A stretch of DNA of 19,279 bases, taken from Parvularculaceae bacterium UBA4496. Lineage in GTDB: Bacteria > Pseudomonadota > Alphaproteobacteria > Caulobacterales > Parvularculaceae. Location of the stretch: positions 13,022-32,300 of the forward strand of contig DGNI01000055.1 in NCBI GenBank assembly GCA_002388885.1. The letters run 5' to 3'. Within the stretch, counting starts at the first letter, position 1; every line of letters begins with the position of its first letter. Under the pieces are notes generated by a model. The model was not told where the DNA came from. It worked only from the letters and a program-made list of their open reading frames with translations, and ran no database searches. The position numbers and the translations under genes are program-made. Shown here piece by piece: positions 7,471 to 13,781 of this stretch.

Positions 7471-8358
7471 TCAGACCATCATTTTTTCAATCGGCAATAC
7501 CAGAATCGCGCTGGCACCGAGTTTCTTAAGGTCTTCAAGCGTATTCCAGAACACGCTTTCGCGGCAAACCGCATGAATGGCGACCTTGTCCGGACTGCCG
7601 GCGAGCTCCAGCACGGTGGGCGCATCGGCCCCGGGCAAATATTCTGTTATGGTCGGGACTGCATCGCGCGGCGCATTCATCATGATGTACTTCGCATCAC
7701 GAGACGTAATGACGCCTTTAATGCGCTTTAGCAACGCTTCGAATACGGCCTGTTTCTCAGCTGAAAACGCAACTTTGCGCCGGATGAGCGTCGCTTCGGA
7801 TTCAAAAATCGTCGCCACGGGTTTGAGACCGTTGGCGTCGAGCGTTGCTCCTGTCGATACGATATCGCAGACAGCATCGGCAATCTTGAGGCGCGGCGCG
7901 ACCTCTACGGAGCCTTTCATCATTACAGGCCGCGCTTTTACTTTCTCCTGCTGCAGCCAAGCGCCCGTCAAGCCTGGATAGGAAGTAGCTATACGCTTTC
8001 CTTGAAGCATGGCTGCGCCGTCAAACGTCCATTCCTTTGGTGCGGCGAGCATGAGCTTGCAGCGCGCGAAGCCGAGCGGCATCACCTCTTCAGCCGGCGT
8101 ATCCCGTTCTTCGTGCAGACGGTCTTCCTCAAACACATTTTGTCCGACAATGCCGATATCGCATGCATCGTCCGCAACGAATGACGGGATGTCATCGTCG
8201 CGCAATAGAAGCACGTCGATGGGCAACTCCTGAACTCGACCGTAAAGTTTGTCTTTGCCGCGAGAAATTTTGAGCCCGCACTGTTTCAACAGCTCAAAAC
8301 TTCCGTCCGACAATCGGCCGGATTTCTGGATCGCAATGCGCAATCGCTCTTCACTCAT
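7471..8358 (-). CDS. hisG: ATP phosphoribosyltransferase, long form
   Basis: This 295-aa cytoplasmic enzyme catalyses the first step of histidine synthesis, ATP plus PRPP to phosphoribosyl-ATP. It has the long (HisG-L) architecture: IAIQKSGRLSDGSFELLKQCG at the start, DIGIVGQNVFEE and KRIATSYPGL in the catalytic half, the PRPP loop DIVSTGATLDANGL, and a full C-terminal ACT-like regulatory domain ending LKKLGASAILVLPIEKMMV. This closely follows the E. coli enzyme. The long form is feedback-inhibited by histidine and needs no HisZ; many alphaproteobacteria use the short form plus HisZ. The ATG at 8358 is chosen because of GGAG upstream and homology; an earlier in-frame start would run back into the yerC-like gene. 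It follows that gene after 19 bp. Confidence 0.95.
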   Translation of the reverse strand: MSEERLRIAIQKSGRLSDGSFELLKQCGLKISRGKDKLYGRVQELPIDVLLLRDDDIPSFVADDACDIGIVGQNVFEEDRLHEERDTPAEEVMPLGFARCKLMLAAPKEWTFDGAAMLQGKRIATSYPGLTGAWLQQEKVKARPVMMKGSVEVAPRLKIADAVCDIVSTGATLDANGLKPVATIFESEATLIRRKVAFSAEKQAVFEALLKRIKGVITSRDAKYIMMNAPRDAVPTITEYLPGADAPTVLELAGSPDKVAIHAVCRESVFWNTLEDLKKLGASAILVLPIEKMMV

Positions 8359-8377
8359 GATACTGCTCCAATAGAAA

Positions 8378-8656
8378 TCAGATACGATCGAGAACGAGAC
8401 GATAGCCTCGATGCTTCTCGTCGCGCAGGAAGCGTGCGACACGCCCGATTGTGGTTGTGGATGCGCCAGTCTCTGCCGCGATCTCCCGATAGGAGCTCTC
8501 GCCTAAATCCAGCATTCGCGCGATACGCCAGCGCTCGGCAAACGCATCGATTTCGGCCGGCGTCGCCAAATCCTTCAGAAAACGCGCGATCTCGCCTTCG
8601 TTCCTCAAAGCTGCAAACGCCTTGAAAAGCGCTTGTTCATCGGTTGCCTTGCTCAT
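8378..8656 (-). CDS. YerC/YecD family TrpR-like regulator
   Basis: This 92-aa protein has the TrpR-related YerC/YecD layout. An N-terminal helical part (FLKDLATPAEIDAFAERWRIARMLDLG) is followed by the helix-turn-helix SSYREIAAETGASTTTIGRVARFL. TrpR relatives bind operators as dimers, with a small molecule as corepressor. Its place as first gene before hisG, and the palindrome on its own promoter, suggest autoregulated, histidine-responsive repression of hisG. TrpR-family regulators of his genes (HisR) have been predicted in other bacteria; the assignment here is inference. The Shine-Dalgarno site is weak (GGGG about 5 bp from the ATG). Confidence 0.88.
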   Translation of the reverse strand: MSKATDEQALFKAFAALRNEGEIARFLKDLATPAEIDAFAERWRIARMLDLGESSYREIAAETGASTTTIGRVARFLRDEKHRGYRLVLDRI

Positions 8657-8683
8657 TCATGCCCCGTGACAGCAGTGACTTAA

Positions 8684-8703
8684 TGTATTAGTACGCTAAT
8701 ACA
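8684..8703. promoter_or_regulatory. Palindromic operator TGTATTAG-N4-CTAATACA
   Basis: The two 8-bp arms (8684-8691 and 8696-8703) are exact inverted repeats around the spacer TACG. The site lies about 28 bp before the yerC-like start and includes the -10 hexamer of the predicted promoter, as expected for a repressor site. The size and symmetry fit a TrpR-type dimer. Binding by the neighbouring regulator is inferred. Confidence 0.75.
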
Positions 8704-8723
8704 CCTTGGGCAACCGGCGTCAA
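8696..8723 (-). promoter_or_regulatory. Predicted sigma70-type promoter of yerC-hisG
   Basis: On the minus strand the -35 box TTGACG (8723-8718) is followed after 16 bp by TATTAG (8701-8696). The start would fall near 8689, giving a leader of about 33 nt. The -10 box lies in the right arm of the palindrome. Confidence 0.65.
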
Positions 8724-8726
8724 GCC

Positions 8727-8757
8727 AAAAAACCCGGCATATAGGCCGGGGTTTTTT
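8727..8757. terminator. Bidirectional intrinsic terminator, probably the original terminator of the sensor kinase gene
   Basis: The stem CCCGGC/GCCGGG (8733-8738 and 8745-8750, with one extra G) is flanked by A6 on the left (8727-8732) and T6 on the right (8752-8757), so it can act on both strands. No plus-strand gene ends here. Removing the mobile element next to it would put it about 30 bp behind the stop of the minus-strand sensor kinase, in the correct orientation. It now also shields the yerC-hisG promoter. Confidence 0.8.
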
Positions 8758-8759
8758 AT
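8752..8759. repeat. Left copy of the 8-bp target-site duplication
   Basis: TTTTTTAT directly adjoins the left inverted repeat and is identical to 10998-11005. Eight base pairs is the usual duplication length for IS1595-family elements. The site is part of the T-tract of the neighbouring terminator. Confidence 0.92.
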
Positions 8760-8783
8760 GGCGATTATATACTTGACTGAACA
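8760..8783 (+). repeat. Left terminal inverted repeat
   Basis: It starts GGCGATTATATACTTGACTG and is inverted relative to 10974-10997, with mismatches at positions 3, 4 and 18. The transposase -35 box TTGACT lies inside it. Confidence 0.92.
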
Positions 8784-8801
8784 CCGCCTACAACCTATAT
8801 T
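8773..8801 (+). promoter_or_regulatory. Transposase promoter, -35 inside the terminal repeat
   Basis: TTGACT (8773-8778) and TATATT (8796-8801) are separated by exactly 17 bp, close to the sigma70 consensus. The -35 box lies in the left terminal repeat, so transposase binding to the end could compete with RNA polymerase and limit its own expression (inference). Confidence 0.75.
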
Positions 8802-8821
8802 AGAAGTCAAGGAGCAAGACC

Positions 8822-9724
8822 ATGACCGCCAAACTCAAAAACGCCATCTACAAAGACGAAATCAAAGCCCGCGAGCATCTCGAAAAACTCCGCTGGCCTG
8901 ATGGCGCTTACTGCCCGCGATGCGGCGGCTTTGAAGTCACCAAGCTAGGCGGCAAAGCCGCTGATCTTGGCCAGTACAACTGCCGTGATTGCCGCAAGAA
9001 GTTCACCGTTACCGTCGGCACCGTCTTTGAGCGCTCGCATATCCCGCTGACCACTTGGCTCATGGGCTTTCAGCTTATGTCCTCATCCAAGAAGGGCATG
9101 TCAGCCCATCAACTGCACCGCTTGCTAGGCATCACCTACAAGTCGGCTTGGTTCATGGCGCATCGTATTCGCGAAGCTATGGCGCCGAAGAAAGGCTCTC
9201 AGACTCCTATGGGCGGCAAAGGCAAAGTGGTTGAGGCTGACGAAACCTACCAAGGCAAAACCAAGGAAATCCGCACCGTCAGCGCCGATGGCCGCGTGAA
9301 GTACAAAGCCAAAGGCCGTGGCGGCGCTAACAAGCGCACCGTGATCTCTTTAGTTGAGCGCGGCGGTTCCGCCCGCACCTTCCATGTTGCTAACGCGACG
9401 TTCGCCAAGGTTGAGCAAATCATTTCCGAGAACGTGCATCGCGAGAGCCGCTTACATACCGACGAGAGCCGTCTCTATAGCGTTTCAAAAGTGCCTACGA
9501 TGGTCGCTGAACATGAAACCGTGCGCCATACAGCCGATGAGTATGTGCGCGGCGATGTCTACTCAAACACCGTCGAAGGGTATTTCTCCATTTTCAAACG
9601 CGGTATTCGCGGCGTCTATCAGCATTGCTCTGAGAAGCACCTGCACCGCTACCTGTCAGAATTTGACTTCCGTTATTCCAACCGCATTGCCCTTGGTATT
9701 GACGATACTCAGCGCGCTAATTAG
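8822..9724 (+). CDS. IS1595-family (ISXO2-like) transposase, C-terminally shortened
   Basis: The 300-aa protein has a zinc-binding N-terminus (Cys31, Cys34, Cys54, Cys57 in CPRCGG and CRDC) and then a DDE-type core. Asp140 lies in VEADETY, Asp214 in HTDESRLY, and SNTVEGYFSIFKR carries Asn249, Glu252 and Lys259, matching the DDN/E-K signature of the family. The ATG follows GGAG by 7 bp. The frame continues past the TAG at 9722-9724 for 20 sense codons to a TAA at 9785-9787. Those codons read ALKGITGKRLTYRR..., which is the normal C-terminus of relatives, so the TAG is a premature stop. The catalytic core is intact and the protein may still work, or may need readthrough. Confidence 0.93.
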   Translation: MTAKLKNAIYKDEIKAREHLEKLRWPDGAYCPRCGGFEVTKLGGKAADLGQYNCRDCRKKFTVTVGTVFERSHIPLTTWLMGFQLMSSSKKGMSAHQLHRLLGITYKSAWFMAHRIREAMAPKKGSQTPMGGKGKVVEADETYQGKTKEIRTVSADGRVKYKAKGRGGANKRTVISLVERGGSARTFHVANATFAKVEQIISENVHRESRLHTDESRLYSVSKVPTMVAEHETVRHTADEYVRGDVYSNTVEGYFSIFKRGIRGVYQHCSEKHLHRYLSEFDFRYSNRIALGIDDTQRAN

Positions 9725-9787
9725 GCCCTTAAAGGCATCACCGGCAAGCGTCTGACCTATCGGCGGACTAGTGAAGCCCTGCTTTAA
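9725..9787 (+). pseudogene. Cut-off C-terminal end of the transposase
   Basis: In the transposase frame these bases encode 20 residues starting ALKGITGKRLTYRR, then TAA. The match to the usual IS1595 ending shows that the TAG just before it is a recent nonsense change and not the natural stop. Confidence 0.8.
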
Positions 9788-9796
9788 GTATCAGGC

Positions 9797-9966
9797 CCAG
9801 CGCTTCCTGCGCTGGCGAAAACTACATCACAAAATGTAGGCAAAAAGGACTCGACTCCGTGCAATCGGCGCCGAAGACTCTTGCCCGCGATCACTGATTC
9901 GCATGCGTGCCCCTGAGACAGAGGCGGGGCGCATGGTGTGCCTCAGTGTGGGCGGCACAACCGCCC
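9797..9966 (+). ncRNA. Candidate structured RNA between transposase and small cargo gene
   Basis: Several hairpins follow one another: CCAGCGC/GCGCTGG (9797-9815), CTACAT/ATGTAG (9822-9839), GCCCC/GGGGC with outer ATGC/GCAT (9903-9934), GTGCC/GGCAC (9938-9958) and GGGCGG/CCGCCC (9950-9966). The last two share bases and exclude each other, and the last sits 10 bp before the GGAG of the next gene, so a switch-like leader is possible. There is no open frame of note. No known RNA family is recognised. Confidence 0.4.
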
Positions 9967-9987
9967 GACTTAGTATGGAGAACAACC

Positions 9988-10116
9988 ATGTCTAAGGGTC
10001 GCAAGATCGGCAGAGACGCCAAAACCGGTGAATTTATTCCGGTCGCGGAAGCGAAGCGCCGTCCTAATACGACGGTCGTGGAGACTCTGCCAAAGCCGAA
10101 GAAGCCTAAGAAGTAG
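9988..10116 (+). CDS. 42-aa basic cargo protein of the IS1595 element
   Basis: The ATG is preceded by GGAG at 7 bp. The protein begins MSKGRKIGRDAKTGEFIPV and continues with an Arg/Thr segment (RRPNTTVVET) and a Lys/Pro tail. Short proteins with a GRDAKTGxFIPVxEAxRRPxTTVVET pattern are recurrent in alphaproteobacteria (from memory) and have no known function. It would be cytoplasmic, and its charge suggests nucleic-acid binding. The 3' end overlaps the convergent 68-aa gene by 11 bp at a terminator hairpin. Confidence 0.75.
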   Translation: MSKGRKIGRDAKTGEFIPVAEAKRRPNTTVVETLPKPKKPKK

Positions 10117-10123
10117 GCTTTTT
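10102..10123. terminator. Terminator hairpin shared by two convergent small genes
   Basis: AAGCCTA (10102-10108) pairs with TAGGCTT (10114-10120) around the loop AGAAG, followed by further T residues. The stem contains the stop codons of both convergent genes (TAG at 10114-10116 and, on the other strand, TAG at 10108-10106). Confidence 0.65.
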
Positions 10124-10312
10124 AGGTGACGAAGGGCGGCCAGGTTTTCTTTTGCGAGAGGTCTGGCCGTCTTTCTTCTTAAGTTTGCCGCTTTGGTTAA
10201 CAGAACCTTTACGGGGCGCTTTGTCAATTTTCCCGCCATGCGGTTGCGGCGGCATACCCAGCGCCCGTTTTAGCGCCTCATCCCGTTTCTTTTCATCGGA
10301 GCTTTTCGTCAT
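10106..10312 (-). CDS. 68-aa Lys/Arg-rich cargo protein
   Basis: The protein starts MTKSSDEKKRDEALKRALGMPPQPHGG and becomes increasingly basic towards its end (GQTSRKRKPGRPSSPKKPTS). The ALKRxLxxPPxPH pattern recurs in small alphaproteobacterial proteins of unknown role (from memory). The GRP-type basic tail suggests DNA or RNA binding; no fold is visible. Its ATG shares the CATG tetramer with the ATG of the divergent HEPN-like gene, leaving no room for ordinary separate leaders. No good ribosome site is seen. Confidence 0.65.
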   Translation of the reverse strand: MTKSSDEKKRDEALKRALGMPPQPHGGKIDKAPRKGSVNQSGKLKKKDGQTSRKRKPGRPSSPKKPTS

Positions 10313-10910
10313 GCCATTGCCCGGTATCTACAACGAAAAAACTGAAAAATGCCTTGCATTGATCGGCCTTATATCTATGCGCTTTAACTTCTGCGAATCA
10401 ATTCTTCGGGAATTGCTCGGCGTCTATTTCGACGAATCTATACAGTTCGAAATCACAATAACACACACTGGCAATCGCTCCCTAGGCGATGCGCTACGAA
10501 CGCTAAACAATGAATACGGAAACGACGAAACAAAACCGCACATCAACCATTTCATAAAATGGTTCGAAATTATGACCGAGTACAGGAATTACTATGTCCA
10601 CGGCCCGCAAATGGAAGGCCAACTAGATGGCGAACCCGGCCTCATTATTCATTCGAGTACAGCCAAGTCTCGCCTCAAATGGCATCAAGAAGTCGCGACC
10701 CATGATAAATTAACTGAAGTCGCGAAAAACATGGACCGTCTTTTGAATTACGGTTCTGCGCTACTGCAAGCGACGTCTTTGAAGATGCAGGAGTTTCTTG
10801 CGAAGCATGGTGAGAAACCCTCGCCATTGCCCGAAAAACCTCCTCTGCCTGATAGGCTGCAGAAGCAAATTCGATTTCCGACAGACGATCCGCCCCCGCC
10901 TCAATCATAG
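10311..10910 (+). CDS. HEPN-like protein, cargo of the IS1595 element
   Basis: This 199-aa, largely helical protein contains RNYYVH at residues 92-97 (Arg92-x4-His97) within a helix, EIMTEYRNYYVHG. That fits the Rx4-6H motif of HEPN domains, many of which are RNases of toxin, abortive-infection or CRISPR-linked systems. The N-terminal half (LALIGLISMRFNFCESILRELLGVYF) would supply the other helices. No nucleotidyltransferase antitoxin lies beside it; the divergent 68-aa basic gene is the only immediate partner. The ATG has GGAG 9 bp upstream. The Pro-rich last 25 residues lie antisense to the conserved part of another cargo gene. Codons are more AT-rich than in the chromosomal neighbours. Assignment rests on one motif and helical character. 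Confidence 0.6.
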   Translation: MPLPGIYNEKTEKCLALIGLISMRFNFCESILRELLGVYFDESIQFEITITHTGNRSLGDALRTLNNEYGNDETKPHINHFIKWFEIMTEYRNYYVHGPQMEGQLDGEPGLIIHSSTAKSRLKWHQEVATHDKLTEVAKNMDRLLNYGSALLQATSLKMQEFLAKHGEKPSPLPEKPPLPDRLQKQIRFPTDDPPPPQS

Positions 10911-10980
10911 CGGGGGTTATTTCGATCTCAGCGGGATCGCCGGCCTGTCTGTCTGTATCTAGTGTCATGGCTATGTTCAT
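10675..10980 (-). CDS. Antisense cargo gene starting in the right terminal repeat
   Basis: The 101-aa frame contains AEIEITPAMIEAGADRLSEIEF followed by AAYQAEEVFRAMARV. This matches a recurrent pattern of small proteins of unknown function (ITPxMIEAG...VFxAM; from memory), so at least the first 55 residues look real. The first ATG (10980) lies in the terminal repeat, and a second ATG (10968) just after it may be the true start. No ribosome site is visible for either. The gene overlaps the 3' third of the HEPN-like gene by 236 bp on the opposite strand. The C-terminal half shows no recognisable pattern. Readthrough from the sensor kinase gene upstream would transcribe it. Confidence 0.5.
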   Translation of the reverse strand: MNIAMTLDTDRQAGDPAEIEITPAMIEAGADRLSEIEFASAAYQAEEVFRAMARVSHHASQETPASSKTSLAVAQNRNSKDGPCFSRLQLIYHGSRLLDAI

Positions 10981-10997
10981 TCAAGTATATAATGCCC
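10974..10997 (-). repeat. Right terminal inverted repeat
   Basis: Read on the minus strand it begins GGGCATTATATACTTGAATG and agrees with the left end at 21 of 24 positions. It contains the first possible ATG of the antisense cargo gene. Confidence 0.92.
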
Positions 10998-11005
10998 TTT
11001 TTTAT
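10998..11005. repeat. Right copy of the 8-bp target-site duplication
   Basis: TTTTTTAT directly follows the right inverted repeat and is identical to 8752-8759. Confidence 0.92.
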
Positions 11006-11029
11006 TCATCTATCAAACCATCTACTTGA

Positions 11030-13621
11030 TCATGCGGTTTTTTGTTCGTGCATTTCCTCGGATTCATCCAACCAGCGAAGAAACACGTCATCGAGCGCAG
11101 CTTTTTTCATGGGTTTCGCAAGAAAATCATCCATTCCAGCCCGACGACACCGTTCGCGGTCTTCATCCAAGACATGGGCTGTTGTGGCGATTATCGGCGT
11201 TCGTTTCAGGTTATGCGTTATTTCGTATTCCCGGATTTTCGAAGTCGCCTGGAACCCGTCCATCACCGGCATGGAAAGGTCCATTAGAACGGCGGCAGGC
11301 ATATGCTCCTTGAATAGATCAAAGGCCTTTTCGCCATTTTCGGCAATTAACACCTCATAGGCGTCTTCGTCGATGAATTTAGTCAACACCATCTGATTGA
11401 CCATATTATCTTCGGCAACAAGCAACTTTTTGCGGTTGCCGGACCGTTGCATTTTCGCCGTATCCTTCTGCGCCTCACCCTCTCGCGTTTCAACAGACTT
11501 TTGCAAAATCTGGGATGCGCCATCCGTCAGAACGCGGGCAAGCGTATCCATAAGCTGCGAAGGCCGGACCGGTTTCGACAGATACGCCTCCACATGAGCG
11601 GCTTTCGCTTCAGCTTCTGTTATCGCGTCGTCAATAGACGAGAGAATTAGCGTAGGCGTGCCTGCAAAGCGCGGATCCGCTTGGATGCGCCTGGCAAGCG
11701 ACACGCCATCCTCGCCTGGCATCTGGAAGTCCAGAAGCAGCGCATGATAGCGATCATTCTCAGCAATTGATTTCTCAAGCGCCGCCATGGCTCTCACCGG
11801 ATCGCCCGCGATTGTCGAGCGGAATCCCCAGCCATCCATCAATTCCTGAAGAATACGGCGGTTCACCGGATTGTCATCAACCGCAAGAATTCGCACGCCA
11901 TCAAAGGTCGCCTTATTTACGACCGGCATGGATTGAATTTTATCGTCCACAGGCAGGCTCAACGTGAACCAGAAACGCGACCCCTTGCCCACTTCGCTTT
12001 CCGCACCAATCTCGCCGTCCATCAATTCAACGATGTTTCTGCATATTGCGAGCCCTAGACCGGTCCCGCCAAAGCGGCGTGTGTGTGACGCATCCGCCTG
12101 CTCGAATTTCTCAAACATTCTCGGTATTTGATCGGGCGGAATGCCGACGCCGGTATCTTTGACGCTGATGTGAAGATTCACGTTCACACCTACGCGCTCC
12201 CCAGTAACGTCGATCAGCACGTAGCCGTGCTCCGTGAATTTGACCGCGTTGCCTATGAGATTGCCAAGCACCTGACGTAAGCGAGAATCGTCAGCGACGA
12301 CGCCTTCTGGTAAATCAGGAGCATAGCGGACGATCAGCTCGATGTCCTGCTCAAGCGCCTTCGCCTGCATCATTGTTGCAACTTCATAGACTGTCTGCCG
12401 CAAATTGAACGCTCGCGGTGACAGGCGAAATTTGCCCGCTTCCAGTTTAGCGAAATCGAGAATGTCGTTAATGACGGTCATCAGCGCATTACCGGACGAA
12501 ACAATAATGGAAGCGAGTTCACGCTGACGGCGGTCAAGATTCGTATTAGACAATACTTCCGCCATGCCGAGGACGCCGTTCATGGGCGTGCGAATTTCAT
12601 GACTCATAGAGGCAAGAAATTCCGACTTCGCCACATTGGCGGCATCAGCGGCGATGCGCGCATTCATAAGCGGACGAACGAGCATCCTGTGAATCACAAA
12701 GCCGAGAACCAGCACCATCAACATTGCAGCAGCAAGTGTGGCAATTGCCGCAGAAGTCCGGAACTCGTGCAGACTTTGAAACGCTGCGCGCTTGTCCACA
12801 GAAAGCACGAGGTACCAGTCAACCGAACTTAACGAAGGAATTCGGTGAAAAGTCACAATCTTCGGCTCATCCATGTTTTCGAGATACTGAATATCGCCGC
12901 CGACCTCAGGCCGATGGCCCGGATATGCAAAAGCTATGTCCTTTGAAACGAGCTCTCGATCCGGGTGCGCTAGAATTTTTCCGGCGCCAGAAACAAGATA
13001 GGCGTAACCTAGTCCGCCAAGGTTCGTTTCTTTCAGAATATTACTGAGAGATTCCGTCGAGAAATCTGCCCCAACGACGCCAAGAAGATTATTCTCCCGA
13101 TATACGGGCGCGGCGACAGTGATCGTTTCAACATTCGTCGTGATGTCGAAATATGGCTCGGTCAGCGTACTTTCGCGCGCCATCAGCGCAGCAGCATACC
13201 ACGGCCGCGTGCGAGGGTCGTAGTCAGCGGGAAGCTCATCGTCGGCCGGCCATATGTGGTAGCCGCCGTCCGCCTCGCCAAAATACGTCCATATGAAGGT
13301 TTGCTCGTAGACAGGGTTTTTGACGATCTCTACAGCGTCCTCGCCATCAAAATCCTTTGAAATCGAATGTGCGAGATTTTCCGCCAGCGTAATACGGTGA
13401 GAAAGCCAATTATCAGCTCCCCATGCTGTCGTTTCGCCTACAGTCTTTAGATACTTGTCCAGCTCTTTCTGGCGAAGATTATGCTCGGAGAAATCATGGT
13501 AGACGGCAAAAGCCAAAAAAATAAGCAAGACTGCAAAAGTACCGGCGGCAAGCGCGGTCGCCATCAATCTTGTCCCTGATGGCGTGGAAGCCCCCGTTTC
13601 CAACGTATTCGTCATTTTCAT
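11030..13621 (-). CDS. Hybrid sensor histidine kinase with dCACHE sensor and two receiver domains
   Basis: This 863-aa inner-membrane protein is built as TM1 (about residues 20-41), a periplasmic double-CACHE-like sensor (about 45-285, with RPWYAAA and GVVGADFS), TM2 (about 290-313), HisKA with the H-box [10 protein letters not shown] (His341), HATPase_c with N-box [10 protein letters not shown] (Asn458), DTGVGIP and GGTGLGL, a receiver with Asp631, and a second receiver with Asp781. There is no HPt domain, so phosphate must pass to a separate HPt protein if a full relay operates. The ligand is unknown; CACHE domains often sense small organic molecules. ATG 13621 is chosen because earlier in-frame starts would run through the terminator of the upstream M16 genes; ATG 13615 is equally possible. 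Its own terminator has been displaced by the IS1595 insertion. Confidence 0.93.
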   Translation of the reverse strand: MKMTNTLETGASTPSGTRLMATALAAGTFAVLLIFLAFAVYHDFSEHNLRQKELDKYLKTVGETTAWGADNWLSHRITLAENLAHSISKDFDGEDAVEIVKNPVYEQTFIWTYFGEADGGYHIWPADDELPADYDPRTRPWYAAALMARESTLTEPYFDITTNVETITVAAPVYRENNLLGVVGADFSTESLSNILKETNLGGLGYAYLVSGAGKILAHPDRELVSKDIAFAYPGHRPEVGGDIQYLENMDEPKIVTFHRIPSLSSVDWYLVLSVDKRAAFQSLHEFRTSAAIATLAAAMLMVLVLGFVIHRMLVRPLMNARIAADAANVAKSEFLASMSHEIRTPMNGVLGMAEVLSNTNLDRRQRELASIIVSSGNALMTVINDILDFAKLEAGKFRLSPRAFNLRQTVYEVATMMQAKALEQDIELIVRYAPDLPEGVVADDSRLRQVLGNLIGNAVKFTEHGYVLIDVTGERVGVNVNLHISVKDTGVGIPPDQIPRMFEKFEQADASHTRRFGGTGLGLAICRNIVELMDGEIGAESEVGKGSRFWFTLSLPVDDKIQSMPVVNKATFDGVRILAVDDNPVNRRILQELMDGWGFRSTIAGDPVRAMAALEKSIAENDRYHALLLDFQMPGEDGVSLARRIQADPRFAGTPTLILSSIDDAITEAEAKAAHVEAYLSKPVRPSQLMDTLARVLTDGASQILQKSVETREGEAQKDTAKMQRSGNRKKLLVAEDNMVNQMVLTKFIDEDAYEVLIAENGEKAFDLFKEHMPAAVLMDLSMPVMDGFQATSKIREYEITHNLKRTPIIATTAHVLDEDRERCRRAGMDDFLAKPMKKAALDDVFLRWLDESEEMHEQKTA

Positions 13622-13723
13622 AACTGCGCAGCGCCCTTGTCTATTGTCCCCCTGACAAGACGCTATGCGGTTAAGGTTAACAGGCCCTTCAACGAGGAGG
13701 CATGGCGTGATTAAGAGAGCATT

Positions 13724-13756
13724 AACAAAAGAAGGGAGGATGAAGATCATCCTCCC
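13724..13756 (-). terminator. Intrinsic terminator of the M16 peptidase operon
   Basis: GGGAGGATGA (13734-13743) pairs perfectly with TCATCCTCCC (13747-13756) around a 3-nt loop. On the minus strand the stem is followed by TTCTTTTGTT. It lies about 25 bp after the stop of the second M16 gene and separates it from the sensor kinase gene. Confidence 0.85.
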
Positions 13757-13781
13757 TCAATTTTCTTATTTATCGCCGCGT

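Larger units (their letters stand above)
8760..10997 (+). mobile_element. Complete IS1595-family transposon with passenger genes (2,238 bp)
   Basis: The element is bounded by 24-bp terminal inverted repeats agreeing at 21 positions and by a perfect 8-bp target duplication, so both ends are certain to the base. Inside are an ISXO2/IS1595-type transposase, a structured non-coding stretch, a 42-aa basic protein (+), a 68-aa basic protein (-), a 199-aa HEPN-like protein (+) and an antisense gene (-) reaching the right repeat. Some IS1595 subgroups (for example ISNwi1 and ISNha5) are known to carry passenger genes; this element resembles that type, but the subgroup is not settled here. The near-identical ends and exact duplication suggest a fairly recent insertion. 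Confidence 0.95.

Noticed and set aside
8359..8442. Longer hisG start
   Set aside because: It would overlap the end of the yerC-like gene. The ATG at 8358 has GGAG upstream and matches the start of HisG relatives.
9797..9966. CRISPR-like or direct repeat array in the transposon gap
   Set aside because: The hairpins differ in sequence and spacing; there is no repeated unit with unique spacers and no cas gene in the window.
13636..13659. Inverted repeat CTTGTC/GACAAG before the sensor kinase start
   Set aside because: The arms are short, an alternative pairing (TTGTC/GACAA) is equally good, and no convincing promoter frames it, so an operator cannot be claimed.
13622..13750. N-terminal extension of the sensor kinase by 43 residues from an upstream ATG
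   Set aside because: It would be translated from inside the terminator hairpin of the M16 operon, has no sensible ribosome spacing, and adds no recognisable domain.
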